DNA of 64,000 nucleotides from Sphingobacteriia bacterium (GCA_017304685.1 JAFKLR010000003.1:496001-560000); one strand, 5' to 3'; numbered from the stretch's first letter, positions 28,924 through 38,033 are shown. Numbers and translations are program-made. Notes: generated by a model from the letters alone, not told the origin.

Positions 28924-29277
28924 AAAGTAAAATTATTTTATACAAAAATTTTAACCTTCTGTATTTCAATAATTAAATAAATGCCTTCAAATTTGACAAA
29001 AAATTTTTCATTTAATATTATAAATACAATTAATATTTGTAGTTCTTACCAAATTAATGCAAATATTATTAAAATAAATTTCTGCGCAGGAATTTAAGTT
29101 TAAATTTTAGTTTAATAAAATAGGCTAGCCTATACTTAAAGCAACTAAGTTAAATAATAAATATTAAATCTAAATACTAAAACCTTTTAATTTCTAAGTA
29201 TTTTTTCGTTATTTCTTCCTATCAATGCTAATAAAAATATAATTGGCAAACCCAAGGGTGTATTCTTTACTTAAAAG
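28924..29277 (+). promoter_or_regulatory. Gene-free gap with an orphan promoter and two palindromes
   Basis: No convincing reading frame in about 350 nt. A promoter-like TTGACA (28993-28998), 17 nt, TATTAT (29016-29021) points right. Downstream lie a near-perfect 20-nt palindrome (29076-29095, core CTGCGCAG) and a perfect 14-nt palindrome ATAGGCTAGCCTAT (29120-29133). A small RNA starting near 29028 is possible. The next gene on the right is on the minus strand, so the promoter has no protein gene to serve. Confidence 0.45.
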
Positions 29278-29898
29278 CTATTCTCTTCTGGGTGATCTAG
29301 CTTTTTTATCACTTTCTTCTTTCTCTTCCAACAATTCTCGCATTGAAGAAATTTGAATAGCAAATTGCATTTGCAAAGTTACATTAGAATTATTTTTAAT
29401 ATTATCTAGACTTTGCATCAAGCTACTTAATGCTTTTATTATATCTTGATTTTGTGCATTTTGAAGAAAATCTCTAAGAGCTATTGCTTGTGAAGAGCTA
29501 ATTTTAAGTACATTAATTTGATTTTTAAGTCCTATGTGCATAATAAACATAAAACGTTGAAATCCATTTTTAAGCATTCCACTAAAGCTTTCCTTTATAT
29601 TATCACTTCTACTAAATCCTTTAGCTTCAATTTTTAAACTATTCATCATAGCGAAAATAAATAAACCTAAGCTTTCTTTTTCTTCTAATTTCTCAATTTT
29701 TATAAATTTTTTATAATAAAATTCAATTTCAGTTCTAGCATAACCAATTTTTTCATCTTCACGTCTTTCATCAAACATTCTTTTAAATGCTTTTGCACAT
29801 AAATTTGTTAGAGCCTCGCTATTACTGATTGTCAGAATGATGTTTCTACATTTTTCAATAATTTCGTTGTCATATTTACTCTGCATGAAGGTGCTCAT
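29278..29898 (-). CDS. Helical hypothetical protein, 206 aa
   Basis: Almost entirely alpha-helical by eye, with many Glu, Lys, Ile and Leu residues and a charged C-terminus (EEKEESDKKARSPRRE). No signal peptide, no membrane segment, no recognised domain. ATG 29898 is preferred; a second ATG lies four codons in. It is divergent from 29997-30689, and the roughly 100-nt gap must hold both promoters. Confidence 0.62.
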   Translation of the reverse strand: MSTFMQSKYDNEIIEKCRNIILTISNSEALTNLCAKAFKRMFDERREDEKIGYARTEIEFYYKKFIKIEKLEEKESLGLFIFAMMNSLKIEAKGFSRSDNIKESFSGMLKNGFQRFMFIMHIGLKNQINVLKISSSQAIALRDFLQNAQNQDIIKALSSLMQSLDNIKNNSNVTLQMQFAIQISSMRELLEEKEESDKKARSPRRE

Positions 29899-29996
29899 TT
29901 AAAATTTGATTGTTGATAATATAATTATGATTACAATAATGAAAAGGAGAATTTAAAATTTTAAATAAAATTTATATAATGAGTTAAGGAAAAAAT

Positions 29997-30689
29997 ATGG
30001 CAAAGGTTAGAGCTATAATTAAAAATATTGCAGAAAACACTGTGCTTAAAAATAAAGCATATAATATATTTGTAAAAATATCTCATGACTATGCTCATTA
30101 CTCCCTCTCAACAGATAATGAAAAAGTGGTAAATATAAATTCTTATGGCAATATGGCAGAGGGGCAAGACGATTTGATTCTCTTTGCTTTAGCTTTAACA
30201 TATGATGTTTTTTCTTCATTTAAACGTTATAAAAGTGAGAATAGAAAATTCACTATAACTTATAAGAAAACAGTTAGAGATTTTTTCTTGCAATTTAAAG
30301 ATGTTATAAATGATCCCAGCTTAAAACACCATGTTGTTAAAGAAGAGTTTTATAAAATTTATGAAGATCTTTCCATTACATTATTTATAGCAAATTTAAG
30401 CAATGCATGTAGGCAAAACTATAAATGCGTGAGTTTTAATGCTCATGCTGATGAAATTAATAAAAGAGTTTTTACTTCAGATGATTTTAGTGAATTTGTT
30501 AAAAATAAACCACATAAATTAGAGCATGCCTCAATAAATTTAGAAGAAGCTTTTGAAACAGCTTTAGAGGGCTTTTTAGATTCATTAAATAGTAACCCAT
30601 CTTCACGTAATAATTCCCCCTATCGTGAAAGGTATGAAAATAATAAGGAAAAAGGTAACTTTAATTTAATTACAGAACGAAAGTATTAG
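29997..30689 (+). CDS. Helical hypothetical protein, 230 aa
   Basis: No family recognised. Residues 1-170 look helical with several aromatic residues (ISHDYAHYSLSTDNEK, RYKSENRKFTITYKKTVRD). The C-terminal 35 residues are low-complexity Asn/Ser/Arg (NSNPSSRNNSPYRERY) and probably disordered. AAGG lies about 10 nt before the ATG. It is divergent from 29278-29898 and similar in size, but I could not align the two convincingly. Confidence 0.65.
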   Translation: MAKVRAIIKNIAENTVLKNKAYNIFVKISHDYAHYSLSTDNEKVVNINSYGNMAEGQDDLILFALALTYDVFSSFKRYKSENRKFTITYKKTVRDFFLQFKDVINDPSLKHHVVKEEFYKIYEDLSITLFIANLSNACRQNYKCVSFNAHADEINKRVFTSDDFSEFVKNKPHKLEHASINLEEAFETALEGFLDSLNSNPSSRNNSPYRERYENNKEKGNFNLITERKY

Positions 30690-30741
30690 ATTGATTTTTT
30701 ATATAATTAGTTATTTGATATTAATTATTTATTAGTAATAT

Positions 30742-30770
30742 TTGACGCTCTTTATTAAATAAGTTATACA
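30742..30770 (+). promoter_or_regulatory. Promoter for the glycine-zipper protein
   Basis: TTGACG (30742-30747), 17 nt, TATACA (30765-30770), about 40 nt before the ATG at 30812. Confidence 0.45.
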
Positions 30771-30811
30771 TAAAACTTCAAAATACTTGTAATTCAACTT
30801 AAAGGTAGGAA

Positions 30812-31186
30812 ATGTCTAGATTTACAAATATAAGAATTGCGGTAGTACAGGGGGCGTTAACTTCAGTAATTGGAGCATTAGGTGGACATTTAATTGGTGC
30901 TTTTATAGGTCTCTTGATTGGAGCAAATGTGGGAGCTTATGAAATATATAAAAAAATGGATAAAAATGATCCTAATAAGTTCCACTTAATTTTTCAAGGT
31001 GCTGTCCTAGGTGCGTCCCTTTATACAGAAAAATTTGCTAAAATAGGTGCTATTACAGGTGCAGGAATAGGATTTACAGGTGGCGCAGGATTAGGATACT
31101 TTAGTGGTGGAGATTTGAATTATAAAGTTACAAATGCAAATAATAGAGCAAATTTTGTATCTTCTGCTTGGAATATATTTAAGTAA
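30812..31186 (+). CDS. Glycine-zipper membrane protein, 124 aa
   Basis: Two Gly/Ala-rich hydrophobic blocks: VIGALGGHLIGAFIGLLIGA (about 19-38) and IGAITGAGIGFTGGAGLGYF (about 75-94), each with GxxxG spacing. A short charged segment (YKKMDKNDPNKFH) separates them. Such zippers occur in small outer-membrane or pore-associated proteins, but there is no lipobox or clear signal peptide. AGGTAGG precedes the ATG. Function unknown. Confidence 0.7.
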   Translation: MSRFTNIRIAVVQGALTSVIGALGGHLIGAFIGLLIGANVGAYEIYKKMDKNDPNKFHLIFQGAVLGASLYTEKFAKIGAITGAGIGFTGGAGLGYFSGGDLNYKVTNANNRANFVSSAWNIFK

Positions 31187-31189
31187 CTT

Positions 31190-31232
31190 TTAGAAGAATA
31201 ATAAGGTAAAATTTGCTTTATAATTCTTCTAA
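31190..31232. terminator. Bidirectional terminator between convergent genes
   Basis: TTAGAAGAAT (31190-31199) and ATTCTTCTAA (31223-31232) are exact complements separated by 23 nt. The right arm overlaps the stop codon of the polyprenyl synthase gene. Confidence 0.55.
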
Positions 31233-32203
31233 TATTTTCTTACTAAAGTAAATTCGATTATTTCCTTTAATGCATTTTTGGCAAATGAATCAGGGAAATG
31301 CGCTAAAATTTCCGTGCATTTGCTCATGTATGTTTTTGCTGTATTAAAGCATTTATCAAACACGTTATATTTTTCAATTAATACAATTATAAATTCAAGG
31401 CTTTCCTGTGTAAATTCATGGTTAAAAAATATATTTTGTAATTTAGTTTTTTCATCAAAATTGCATTCATCTCTAATAATCATAAGCGGTAACGTAACTT
31501 TCCCTTCGTAAAAATCATCTCCCTTATTTTTTCCCATTTTTGATGTTTCTTGATAATCAATAGCATCATCAATAATTTGAAAAGCTATCCCTAAATTAAG
31601 TCCAAATTCATGCATTAATTTTACATGATCTTCATTAATTATTGGTGCGGTAAGAGGAGCGATCTCGCAAGAAGCTGCAAATAATTCTGCAGTTTTAGCT
31701 GTAATAACTTTTTTATAATCTTCAAATGTTAGGTTTAAATTTGCAATTGAACTTAATTGCATAACTTCACCTTCGGAAATAACAGCAGATGCATTTGAAA
31801 GTACGTCTAAAACTCTTATAGAACCATCAGTTACCATCAATTGAAAAGCTTGGCTAAAAAGGAAATCTCCAACTAAAATGCAAGCTTTATTATCCCATTT
31901 ATGGTTAGCAGTAGGATTGCCACGACGAAGTTTACTTTCATCGACAACGTCATCATGTAAAAGGGTGGCTGTATGAATAAATTCAACTGCACCCGCAAGG
32001 TTTATATGTCTTTTATTATTAATACCACATAAATCAGCGCAAATAATTGTAAGGAGGGGTCTAAGACGTTTACCACCTGAATTTATAACATATTGGCTTA
32101 TAAGTGATATTAATTCAGTTTCTCTAGTAGAATTTTTAATTAATACTTGATCGACTTCATTTAAACTATCTCTATAATGCTCGTATATATTCTCTAAACC
32201 CAT
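31229..32203 (-). CDS. ispB: Polyprenyl diphosphate synthase (octaprenyl type)
   Basis: 324 residues. The two Asp-rich motifs are LLHDDVVDESKLRRG (first DDxxD) and FQIIDDAIDYQ (second DDxxD); also GGKRLRPLL near residue 40 and LVGDFLFSQAFQ. It elongates farnesyl diphosphate with isopentenyl diphosphate to make the ubiquinone side chain; chain length cannot be read with certainty. It ends an operon-like minus-strand run with the RMD1-family gene 3 nt upstream. The COQ10-like gene at 58593 belongs to the same pathway. Confidence 0.93.
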   Translation of the reverse strand: MGLENIYEHYRDSLNEVDQVLIKNSTRETELISLISQYVINSGGKRLRPLLTIICADLCGINNKRHINLAGAVEFIHTATLLHDDVVDESKLRRGNPTANHKWDNKACILVGDFLFSQAFQLMVTDGSIRVLDVLSNASAVISEGEVMQLSSIANLNLTFEDYKKVITAKTAELFAASCEIAPLTAPIINEDHVKLMHEFGLNLGIAFQIIDDAIDYQETSKMGKNKGDDFYEGKVTLPLMIIRDECNFDEKTKLQNIFFNHEFTQESLEFIIVLIEKYNVFDKCFNTAKTYMSKCTEILAHFPDSFAKNALKEIIEFTLVRKY

Positions 32204-32206
32204 TAA

Positions 32207-33040
32207 TTATATCCATTTAAATAAGTCACGAAGAACGGCCATAATTACTTCAATTAAAATGAGTACGACAATTATCATTTCCAGTCTTGAAGAATGTAAA
32301 TGGTTTAGCTCATTTGATAAAATATCATAAAGCTCATGTATGGCATCTAATCGGCGGTTAAGAATATCTAATCTAGTGTTAATATCCATATAGTGCGAAG
32401 CCATTAAATAGAATGGTTCATATCTTGGTCTTCTCCAAAAGAATTCAGGCATATCAAGAAGATCAGTGTCTAGATTTATAGAATTTCTTTCAGCAAAAAG
32501 CGCACCGGTTTGTTGTGCAAGTTTTCTACGTGATAATGATATTCTTCCTTTAGAAGCAAGTTCGTCAGAAAGGTAACGTGTTTGTTCAATAGTTTTGTTT
32601 ACTCTGCGTTCAAACACTTCAAGTTTAACGGATTGTGATAAAGCATGGGAGAAAGAAAGTTTAATAAGTTCTTCATCTTCTTCTAAAATTATTAAATCTT
32701 CTTCTTCTAATATATAGGTTTTTTCCTCAGGATTTATACTGAAATTAATAATTTCTTCAAAAGGTTTATCATAGCTATTAGTTGCAAATTTATATAATTC
32801 TTCAATTAACTCCGCTGTAAATTCATACGAAACTGACCACCCAACAATACATCCATAAGGAAATATAAAAATATCTTGTTTTACCGGAGTTCCTTCTTCA
32901 AGTGAGGCAGGTATTTCTTCAATATGAGTAACATGAATTACATCATCATAAAATTTTGGCTCTAAGCCTTTAATACGAAGAAATTTCGCCATTGAATCGA
33001 TATCATATTTTTCAGCAACAGCATACGCTATACATTTCAT
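32207..33040 (-). CDS. RMD1/YagE family protein (DUF155)
   Basis: 277 residues. Family blocks: CIAYAVAEKYDIDSMAKFL, DIFIFPYGCIVGWSV, DLIILEEDEELIKLSFSHAL, QSVKLEVFERRVNKTIEQT, and SRLEMIIVVLILIEVIMAVL, a C-terminal membrane anchor. Eukaryotic members (RMD1, RMND1) sit in mitochondria or near microtubules; bacterial members have no defined function. The membrane anchor near the C-terminus is conserved in the family. It precedes ispB by 3 nt. Confidence 0.9.
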   Translation of the reverse strand: MKCIAYAVAEKYDIDSMAKFLRIKGLEPKFYDDVIHVTHIEEIPASLEEGTPVKQDIFIFPYGCIVGWSVSYEFTAELIEELYKFATNSYDKPFEEIINFSINPEEKTYILEEEDLIILEEDEELIKLSFSHALSQSVKLEVFERRVNKTIEQTRYLSDELASKGRISLSRRKLAQQTGALFAERNSINLDTDLLDMPEFFWRRPRYEPFYLMASHYMDINTRLDILNRRLDAIHELYDILSNELNHLHSSRLEMIIVVLILIEVIMAVLRDLFKWI

Positions 33041-33079
33041 AAATCTTACATTTTACAGTTAAACAAAATAAATTTAAGG

Positions 33080-33496
33080 TTATATAAACTTCCTTAAATA
33101 ATGAAGAGAAGAGTCATTTAAGAACCCATCCCTTGTAAATTCTAGATTAAACCCTAATTTAATGTAAAATTCAAGTGCTTGGAAGCTGAAAGTTTCAAGA
33201 TAGATAAAAGAACAGAAATGTTTTTTAGCGTATTCTTCAGTATATTCAATTAATTTTTTACCTAATCCAAGCTCACGAAATTCTTCTTTTACTATTAAAT
33301 ATTTTATATAAAGATTTCCTGCCATATATTGAAAAACTACACTGCCTACAAATTCACCCTTATGATAAGCAACATATGCAAGTGGGTTTTCAAATATATC
33401 TTCACTTAATATTTTGTCGTGGTATTTATCAAATTCCTTAAACATAAGATGTTCAATATCATTTGATGCTTCTTCAAGTTTAATTTCTATCGTCAT
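33080..33496 (-). CDS. GNAT acetyltransferase, tandem copy B
   Basis: 138 residues, one GNAT domain: YIKYLIVKEEFRELGLGKKL with the acetyl-CoA loop (R-x-x-G-L-G), then FIYLETFSFQALEFYIKLGF. It is about half identical by eye to the preceding copy (33493-33912), ending LHYLRKFI where the other has FHYLRKYL. The two overlap by 4 nt (ATGA). The substrate is unknown. Confidence 0.88.
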   Translation of the reverse strand: MTIEIKLEEASNDIEHLMFKEFDKYHDKILSEDIFENPLAYVAYHKGEFVGSVVFQYMAGNLYIKYLIVKEEFRELGLGKKLIEYTEEYAKKHFCSFIYLETFSFQALEFYIKLGFNLEFTRDGFLNDSSLHYLRKFI

Positions 33497-33912
33497 AAAT
33501 ATTTTCTTAAATAATGGAAAACAACATTATGAGAGAATCCAGCGCGACTGAATTCAATTTCAAAGCCGAGTTTTTTATAAAATTCTGGTGCTTGAAAATT
33601 TAAAGTTTCAACATATATAAATGGAAGTTTATTATCTTTTCCAAATTGAAGAACTTTATGCATTAAAAGCGTGCCAATTCCTTGTTTCCTATATTCTTTT
33701 TCAACATGAAGATATTTTATATGCAATGCTCCCCAAACAATTTCATAGGCAACAATTCCAATAAATTTTTCTTTATCATAAATAACAAATGTAAATGGAT
33801 CTTCAATACCGTGATAACCCTTTATTTCATTAGCATATTCATTAAATCCGCTAAAAATCTTATTCTTTAGATCTTCAGTTAATTTTTCTTCTTTTATTTC
33901 AAAATCATGCAT
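33493..33912 (-). CDS. GNAT acetyltransferase, tandem copy A
   Basis: 139 residues with HIKYLHVEKEYRKQGIGTLL (acetyl-CoA loop R-x-x-G-I-G) and FIYVETLNFQAPEFYKKLGF. It starts 2 nt after the gltX stop and overlaps copy B by 4 nt, so the three genes are one unit. The more canonical QGIGTLL loop and PEFYKKLGFE make it likely catalytically competent. Substrate unknown. Confidence 0.9.
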   Translation of the reverse strand: MHDFEIKEEKLTEDLKNKIFSGFNEYANEIKGYHGIEDPFTFVIYDKEKFIGIVAYEIVWGALHIKYLHVEKEYRKQGIGTLLMHKVLQFGKDNKLPFIYVETLNFQAPEFYKKLGFEIEFSRAGFSHNVVFHYLRKYL

Positions 33913-33913
33913 T

Positions 33914-35296
33914 TTATTTATCTAAAAGATTTTTAATTCTCCTTAAAGCTTCTTCTTTGCCTAGAATAGTTATAATTTCAAATACACTTGGTGAATTAGT
34001 TGAACCAGTAACTGCAATTCTTACAACTTCACCAAATTGCCCCATTTTAAGGCTGTTTGCCTCTAAGAATTCATTTACTTTAACTTGAATATTAGTTAGT
34101 TCCCAATTTACAATGTTATTTAACAATTCATAAATTTGCTTTAATAGGCTCGCTTTTGAATCATCAAATTTATTTAAAGCTTCTGAGGTAATAATAATAT
34201 CGTCGGTTAAATAAAATTTTGAAGTATCAGTTAAGTCAATTAAAGTTTTTGCGCGAACTTTAAGGCTATCTAATCCTTTTAAAAGTCTTTCTTTATATTT
34301 AGGTTCAATATTACCAACATTTTCTTCAATAAGCGTAATAAGTCGTTCATTTGAAGATTCTTTAATGTAATGTGCATTTAAGTTGAGGAGTTTTTGCATA
34401 TCAAATTTTGCTGCAGCGCGGCCAATATTTTCAATATTAAACCACTCAATTGCTTGTTCCATTGAGATAATCTCATCATTTCCATGGCTCCAGCCTAGGC
34501 GAAGTAAATAATTATTTAAAGCTTCAGGAAGAATTCCCATTTCTTTATATTCAAGAACTGATAGCGCACCATGTCTTTTTGATAATTTTGCCCCATCACT
34601 TCCATGAATTAAAGGTATATGAGCAAATTTAGGTATATCCCAGCCCATTGCTTTATATATAAGCAACTGTCTAAAAGTATTGTTAAGGTGGTCATCACCA
34701 CGAATAACATGAGTAACTTTCATATCATGGTCATCTACTACAACAGCAAGCATATAGGTAGGTGTTCCATCTGAGCGAAGAAGAATCATATCATCTAAGT
34801 GATCATTCTGAACAACCACTTCTCCTTGAACGAGATCTTGAAGAACAGTTTGGTCTTCTCTTGGAGCTTTAATTCTAATAACCGGCTTAACACCTTCAGG
34901 TCCTGGTTTATTCCCATCTCTCCAAGGGCTTTTAAATAAAAAATGCTCTCCTTTACCAATAGCTTCTTCTCGAAGCTTAGCGATTTCTTCTTGTGATTCG
35001 TAGCAAAAATAAGCTTTTCCTATTTCAACAAGTTTATGTGCAATTTCTTTATGACGTTCAGCTCTTGCTAGTTGATAATAAATTTCATCATCTTGATGCA
35101 ACCCAAGCCAATGCATGCTTTCAATAATAATATCTTCAAATTCTTTTTTAGATCTGGCTTGATCGGTGTCTTCAATTCTAAGTAAAAACTTGCCATTATA
35201 TCTTTTAGCAAACAAGTAATTAAATAGGGCAGTGCGGCCACTACCTATATGTAATCCTCCAGTAGGGCTTGGAGCAAAGCGTGTAACAATAGTCAT
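33914..35296 (-). CDS. gltX: Glutamyl-tRNA synthetase
   Basis: 460 residues. The class I HIGH motif is TRFAPSPTGGLHIGSGRTAL, given in part, and the KMSKS-like motif is DGAKLSKRHGALS. Also EDTDQARSKKEF and VIRGDDHLNNTFRQ. It charges tRNA-Glu, and in many Alphaproteobacteria tRNA-Gln as well for later amidation; whether this one is non-discriminating cannot be told. Two GNAT genes follow at once. A promoter is seen at 35327-35355. Confidence 0.97.
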   Translation of the reverse strand: MTIVTRFAPSPTGGLHIGSGRTALFNYLFAKRYNGKFLLRIEDTDQARSKKEFEDIIIESMHWLGLHQDDEIYYQLARAERHKEIAHKLVEIGKAYFCYESQEEIAKLREEAIGKGEHFLFKSPWRDGNKPGPEGVKPVIRIKAPREDQTVLQDLVQGEVVVQNDHLDDMILLRSDGTPTYMLAVVVDDHDMKVTHVIRGDDHLNNTFRQLLIYKAMGWDIPKFAHIPLIHGSDGAKLSKRHGALSVLEYKEMGILPEALNNYLLRLGWSHGNDEIISMEQAIEWFNIENIGRAAAKFDMQKLLNLNAHYIKESSNERLITLIEENVGNIEPKYKERLLKGLDSLKVRAKTLIDLTDTSKFYLTDDIIITSEALNKFDDSKASLLKQIYELLNNIVNWELTNIQVKVNEFLEANSLKMGQFGEVVRIAVTGSTNSPSVFEIITILGKEEALRRIKNLLDK

Positions 35297-35326
35297 ATCA
35301 TAACCTATATATTTATTTTTGCTTAC

Positions 35327-35355
35327 ACATTATTTTTTGAGCAAGTTTATGTCAA
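35327..35355 (-). promoter_or_regulatory. Promoter for gltX
   Basis: Minus strand TTGACA (35355-35350), 17 nt, TAATGT (35332-35327), immediately after the SDR stop codon and about 30 nt before the gltX ATG. Confidence 0.45.
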
Positions 35356-36210
35356 TTAAAAAGCATCAGATAAATGCCTGCCGCCGCCTAATATAATTTC
35401 AGAACCATGGGCGCCTGGTAATTGTAGTATATTTATAATTGCCTTGGCCATGTCAGTAGGTTCGTATACCACGCCACTAGGCACTCTTTTCGCGCGTTGT
35501 TCTTTAGGTGTATTATGAACATCCGGGTAATTTCTATTAATCTCAGTTAATGTTGAGCCTGGAGACACCATAGTTATGACCACATTTCTGGCAAATTCTA
35601 CACTTAAATTTTCAAATAGTTTTAAAAGAGCTGATTTGCTCGCTTCATATAATATCATATTTTTTTTAGTATGATGAATAGAAAGGGAGGTTACTGTTAT
35701 AATTCTTGGTAAATCTTCCTCTAACAAAGGTTTATTTTGTTGAGTTTTTAGCTGATAATTAATAAAATATTTAGATAAAATAAAAGGAGCATGACAGTTT
35801 ATTTGAAAAATATTTTTAAGTTCTTTATTAGTAATATTTAAAGAAGAAGTTCTATCTACAATTCCTGCATTATTAATTAATATATCAAGGCCGGAAAGAA
35901 AGGAAACTGCATCATTAATAAGCTTTTCAATATCTTTTTCATTTTCATAGGCAAAGTCGAATTTAATTGCTTTAACTTTACCATTATGAGCTTTAATTTC
36001 TTTAATTAATTCTTCTGCACCTTTTTTATTAGTATTATAGGTAAAGACAATATCAGCCCCGTGCTTTGAAAGTTCAAGAGCAGTAGCGTAGCCAATGCCA
36101 GAACTTGCGCCGGTTATAAGTACTTTCTTGCCTTTAAAATTAACGTCTGCAAACGAACAATAGCTTGAGAAGATAATAATAAAACTAAATATGATATAAA
36201 AAAACTTCAT
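35356..36210 (-). CDS. Short-chain dehydrogenase with a signal peptide
   Basis: 284 residues. A classical SDR: VLITGASSGIGYATALELS (cofactor loop TGxxxGIG), DILINNAGIV, ITVTSLSIHH (Ser) and ILYEASKSALLKL (Tyr-x3-Lys). The first 22 residues form a signal peptide (MKFFYIIFSFIIIFSSYCSF, then ADV), which is odd because NAD(P)H is cytoplasmic. The Cys near the cleavage region could also be lipidated, though the lipobox is imperfect. Substrate unknown. Confidence 0.88.
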   Translation of the reverse strand: MKFFYIIFSFIIIFSSYCSFADVNFKGKKVLITGASSGIGYATALELSKHGADIVFTYNTNKKGAEELIKEIKAHNGKVKAIKFDFAYENEKDIEKLINDAVSFLSGLDILINNAGIVDRTSSLNITNKELKNIFQINCHAPFILSKYFINYQLKTQQNKPLLEEDLPRIITVTSLSIHHTKKNMILYEASKSALLKLFENLSVEFARNVVITMVSPGSTLTEINRNYPDVHNTPKEQRAKRVPSGVVYEPTDMAKAIINILQLPGAHGSEIILGGGRHLSDAF

Positions 36211-36247
36211 CGATAATTATTAGTAAATAGTTAATAAATCGTTATAT

Positions 36248-36276
36248 TTTTTAATTATAAAAAATTATGTTGTCAA
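36248..36276 (-). promoter_or_regulatory. Promoter for the exported SDR
   Basis: Minus strand TTGACA (36276-36271), 17 nt, TAAAAA (36253-36248). The -35 box overlaps the last codons of the aminopeptidase gene. Confidence 0.4.
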
Positions 36277-38033
36277 ATACTTACTTCTTTCTCAAACCAG
36301 ACTTTAACCAATTCATCTTGAAGTAATGGCAATATTTCTTCTATAATTTGGTCATAATAATCGTTAAGCCATTTTTTCTCATGAATTTCTAGCATAGAAA
36401 AATCAATAAGCCTTTTATCATATGGAACAAGAGTAAGTTGCTCGAAAGAATTAAAGTTATTATTAGATTGTTTTACATACATAAGATTTTCAATTCTGAT
36501 TCCAAATTCTCCAGGTAAATAAACACCAGGTTCGTTAGAAGTAACCATACCTGGAATTAAGGGTTGAGGATTTGCATATGTACTTATAGAATGAGGACCT
36601 TCATGAACATTTAAACAATTACCAACGCCATGGCCAGTTCCATGCTGGTAATCAAGCCCACATTGCCATAAATGAAAGCGAGCTAGAACATCAAGCTGAT
36701 GTCCTGTTGTTTTATTAGGGAATTTTGCCCTTGCAAGGTTAATGTGTCCTTTTAATACCAGAGTATAATATTCAATCCATTTTGCTTTAGCTTTACCAAC
36801 TAAAATAGTCCGTGTAATATCAGTAGTCCCGCATAAATATTGGCCGCCCGAATCAATTAAAAGTAAATTGTCGCCTACAATTTGTTTATTTGATTTTTCA
36901 GTAGCTCTATAATGAATAATTGCACCATTACTGCCAAAACCCGCTATTGTATCGAAGCTTTCTGAAATAAATTCTAATTGAGAATTACGATTATGAAAAA
37001 AGATTTTTCCAACTTCAAGTTCATCAATATATTCGCCGTTTTGAATTTTAAAATTCACATCATATAGTGAAGTTATCATTGCTACAGCGTCTAATTTATG
37101 AGCTTTTTTAATAGCCTCAATTTCACTGTCGTTTTTTATGGCTCTTTTTAAAATAGTTATATCTTTTTTATTAATAATATTTGAAATATCAGAAAGTAGA
37201 TCAGAAAACCAAGCTTGTGATAATTCTTGATCAAAAATTATATTTTTACCCTTTAAATTTGTAAGTAAATACGATTCAATTTCATCTATTACTTTAACAT
37301 TAATTTGGGCATGTATTTTATTTAAAATATTTTGATTTATTCTCTCAATATTATAAGTAAATAATGTTATAACTCCATTTTTATCGATAAGTGCGTATGA
37401 TAATAATACAGGTGTATTTGATAGATCATATGCTCTAATATTAAGTAGCCAAGAGACTGATTCAGCTTTGGTAAGTAAATAGTAATCAGCATCATGATCT
37501 CTCATGTATTTTAATATATCTTCAAGTTTTGCTTTAACTTCACAACCACTATATTCAATAGGTTGGATAAATGAGTTAGAACTGGGTTGAGAAGGTTGAT
37601 CTTTCCAAATTTTATCAACTGGGTTTTCAATTGATCTAAAAATATAATTTTTACCAGCTAATCTTAATTTAGTGCAATCAATCATTTTTTTTGTATGTAA
37701 TTTAGAATCAAAAGCTAGCACTCCACCCTCAGGTATGTTGTTGCTAATCCATTCTGCAAATACGCTATCACCAAGTTCACTAAAATTATAAATCTCAAAA
37801 TCATCTGAAAGTTCTAAACTAGCTTGAGTGGTATACCTGCCATCGGTAAAAAAAGCATTTTTTTCTAATTTGCCCGTGATAATTGCAATGCCAGCTGATC
37901 CGGTAAAATTAGTTATAAATTTTAATCGTTTCGCATATTCAGCAGCATATTCGCTTAAAAATTCATCAGAAGATCCAATTGCAAAAGCATCAATGTTATT
38001 ATCTTTCAAATATTGTTTTAAAACTTTATACAT
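36273..38033 (-). CDS. pepP: Xaa-Pro aminopeptidase (M24B)
   Basis: 586 residues from ATG 38033; a TTG three codons earlier lacks support. N-terminal creatinase-like domains (1-300) precede the pita-bread metallopeptidase. Metal ligands are visible: LLIDSGGQYLCGTTDITRT (two Asp), QHGTGHGVGNCLNVHEGP (His), SNEPGVYLPGEFGIRIEN (two Glu). It removes an N-terminal residue ahead of proline. The length near 590 matches the eukaryote-like cytosolic/bacterial long form rather than E. coli PepP. Confidence 0.93.
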   Translation of the reverse strand: MYKVLKQYLKDNNIDAFAIGSSDEFLSEYAAEYAKRLKFITNFTGSAGIAIITGKLEKNAFFTDGRYTTQASLELSDDFEIYNFSELGDSVFAEWISNNIPEGGVLAFDSKLHTKKMIDCTKLRLAGKNYIFRSIENPVDKIWKDQPSQPSSNSFIQPIEYSGCEVKAKLEDILKYMRDHDADYYLLTKAESVSWLLNIRAYDLSNTPVLLSYALIDKNGVITLFTYNIERINQNILNKIHAQINVKVIDEIESYLLTNLKGKNIIFDQELSQAWFSDLLSDISNIINKKDITILKRAIKNDSEIEAIKKAHKLDAVAMITSLYDVNFKIQNGEYIDELEVGKIFFHNRNSQLEFISESFDTIAGFGSNGAIIHYRATEKSNKQIVGDNLLLIDSGGQYLCGTTDITRTILVGKAKAKWIEYYTLVLKGHINLARAKFPNKTTGHQLDVLARFHLWQCGLDYQHGTGHGVGNCLNVHEGPHSISTYANPQPLIPGMVTSNEPGVYLPGEFGIRIENLMYVKQSNNNFNSFEQLTLVPYDKRLIDFSMLEIHEKKWLNDYYDQIIEEILPLLQDELVKVWFEKEVSI

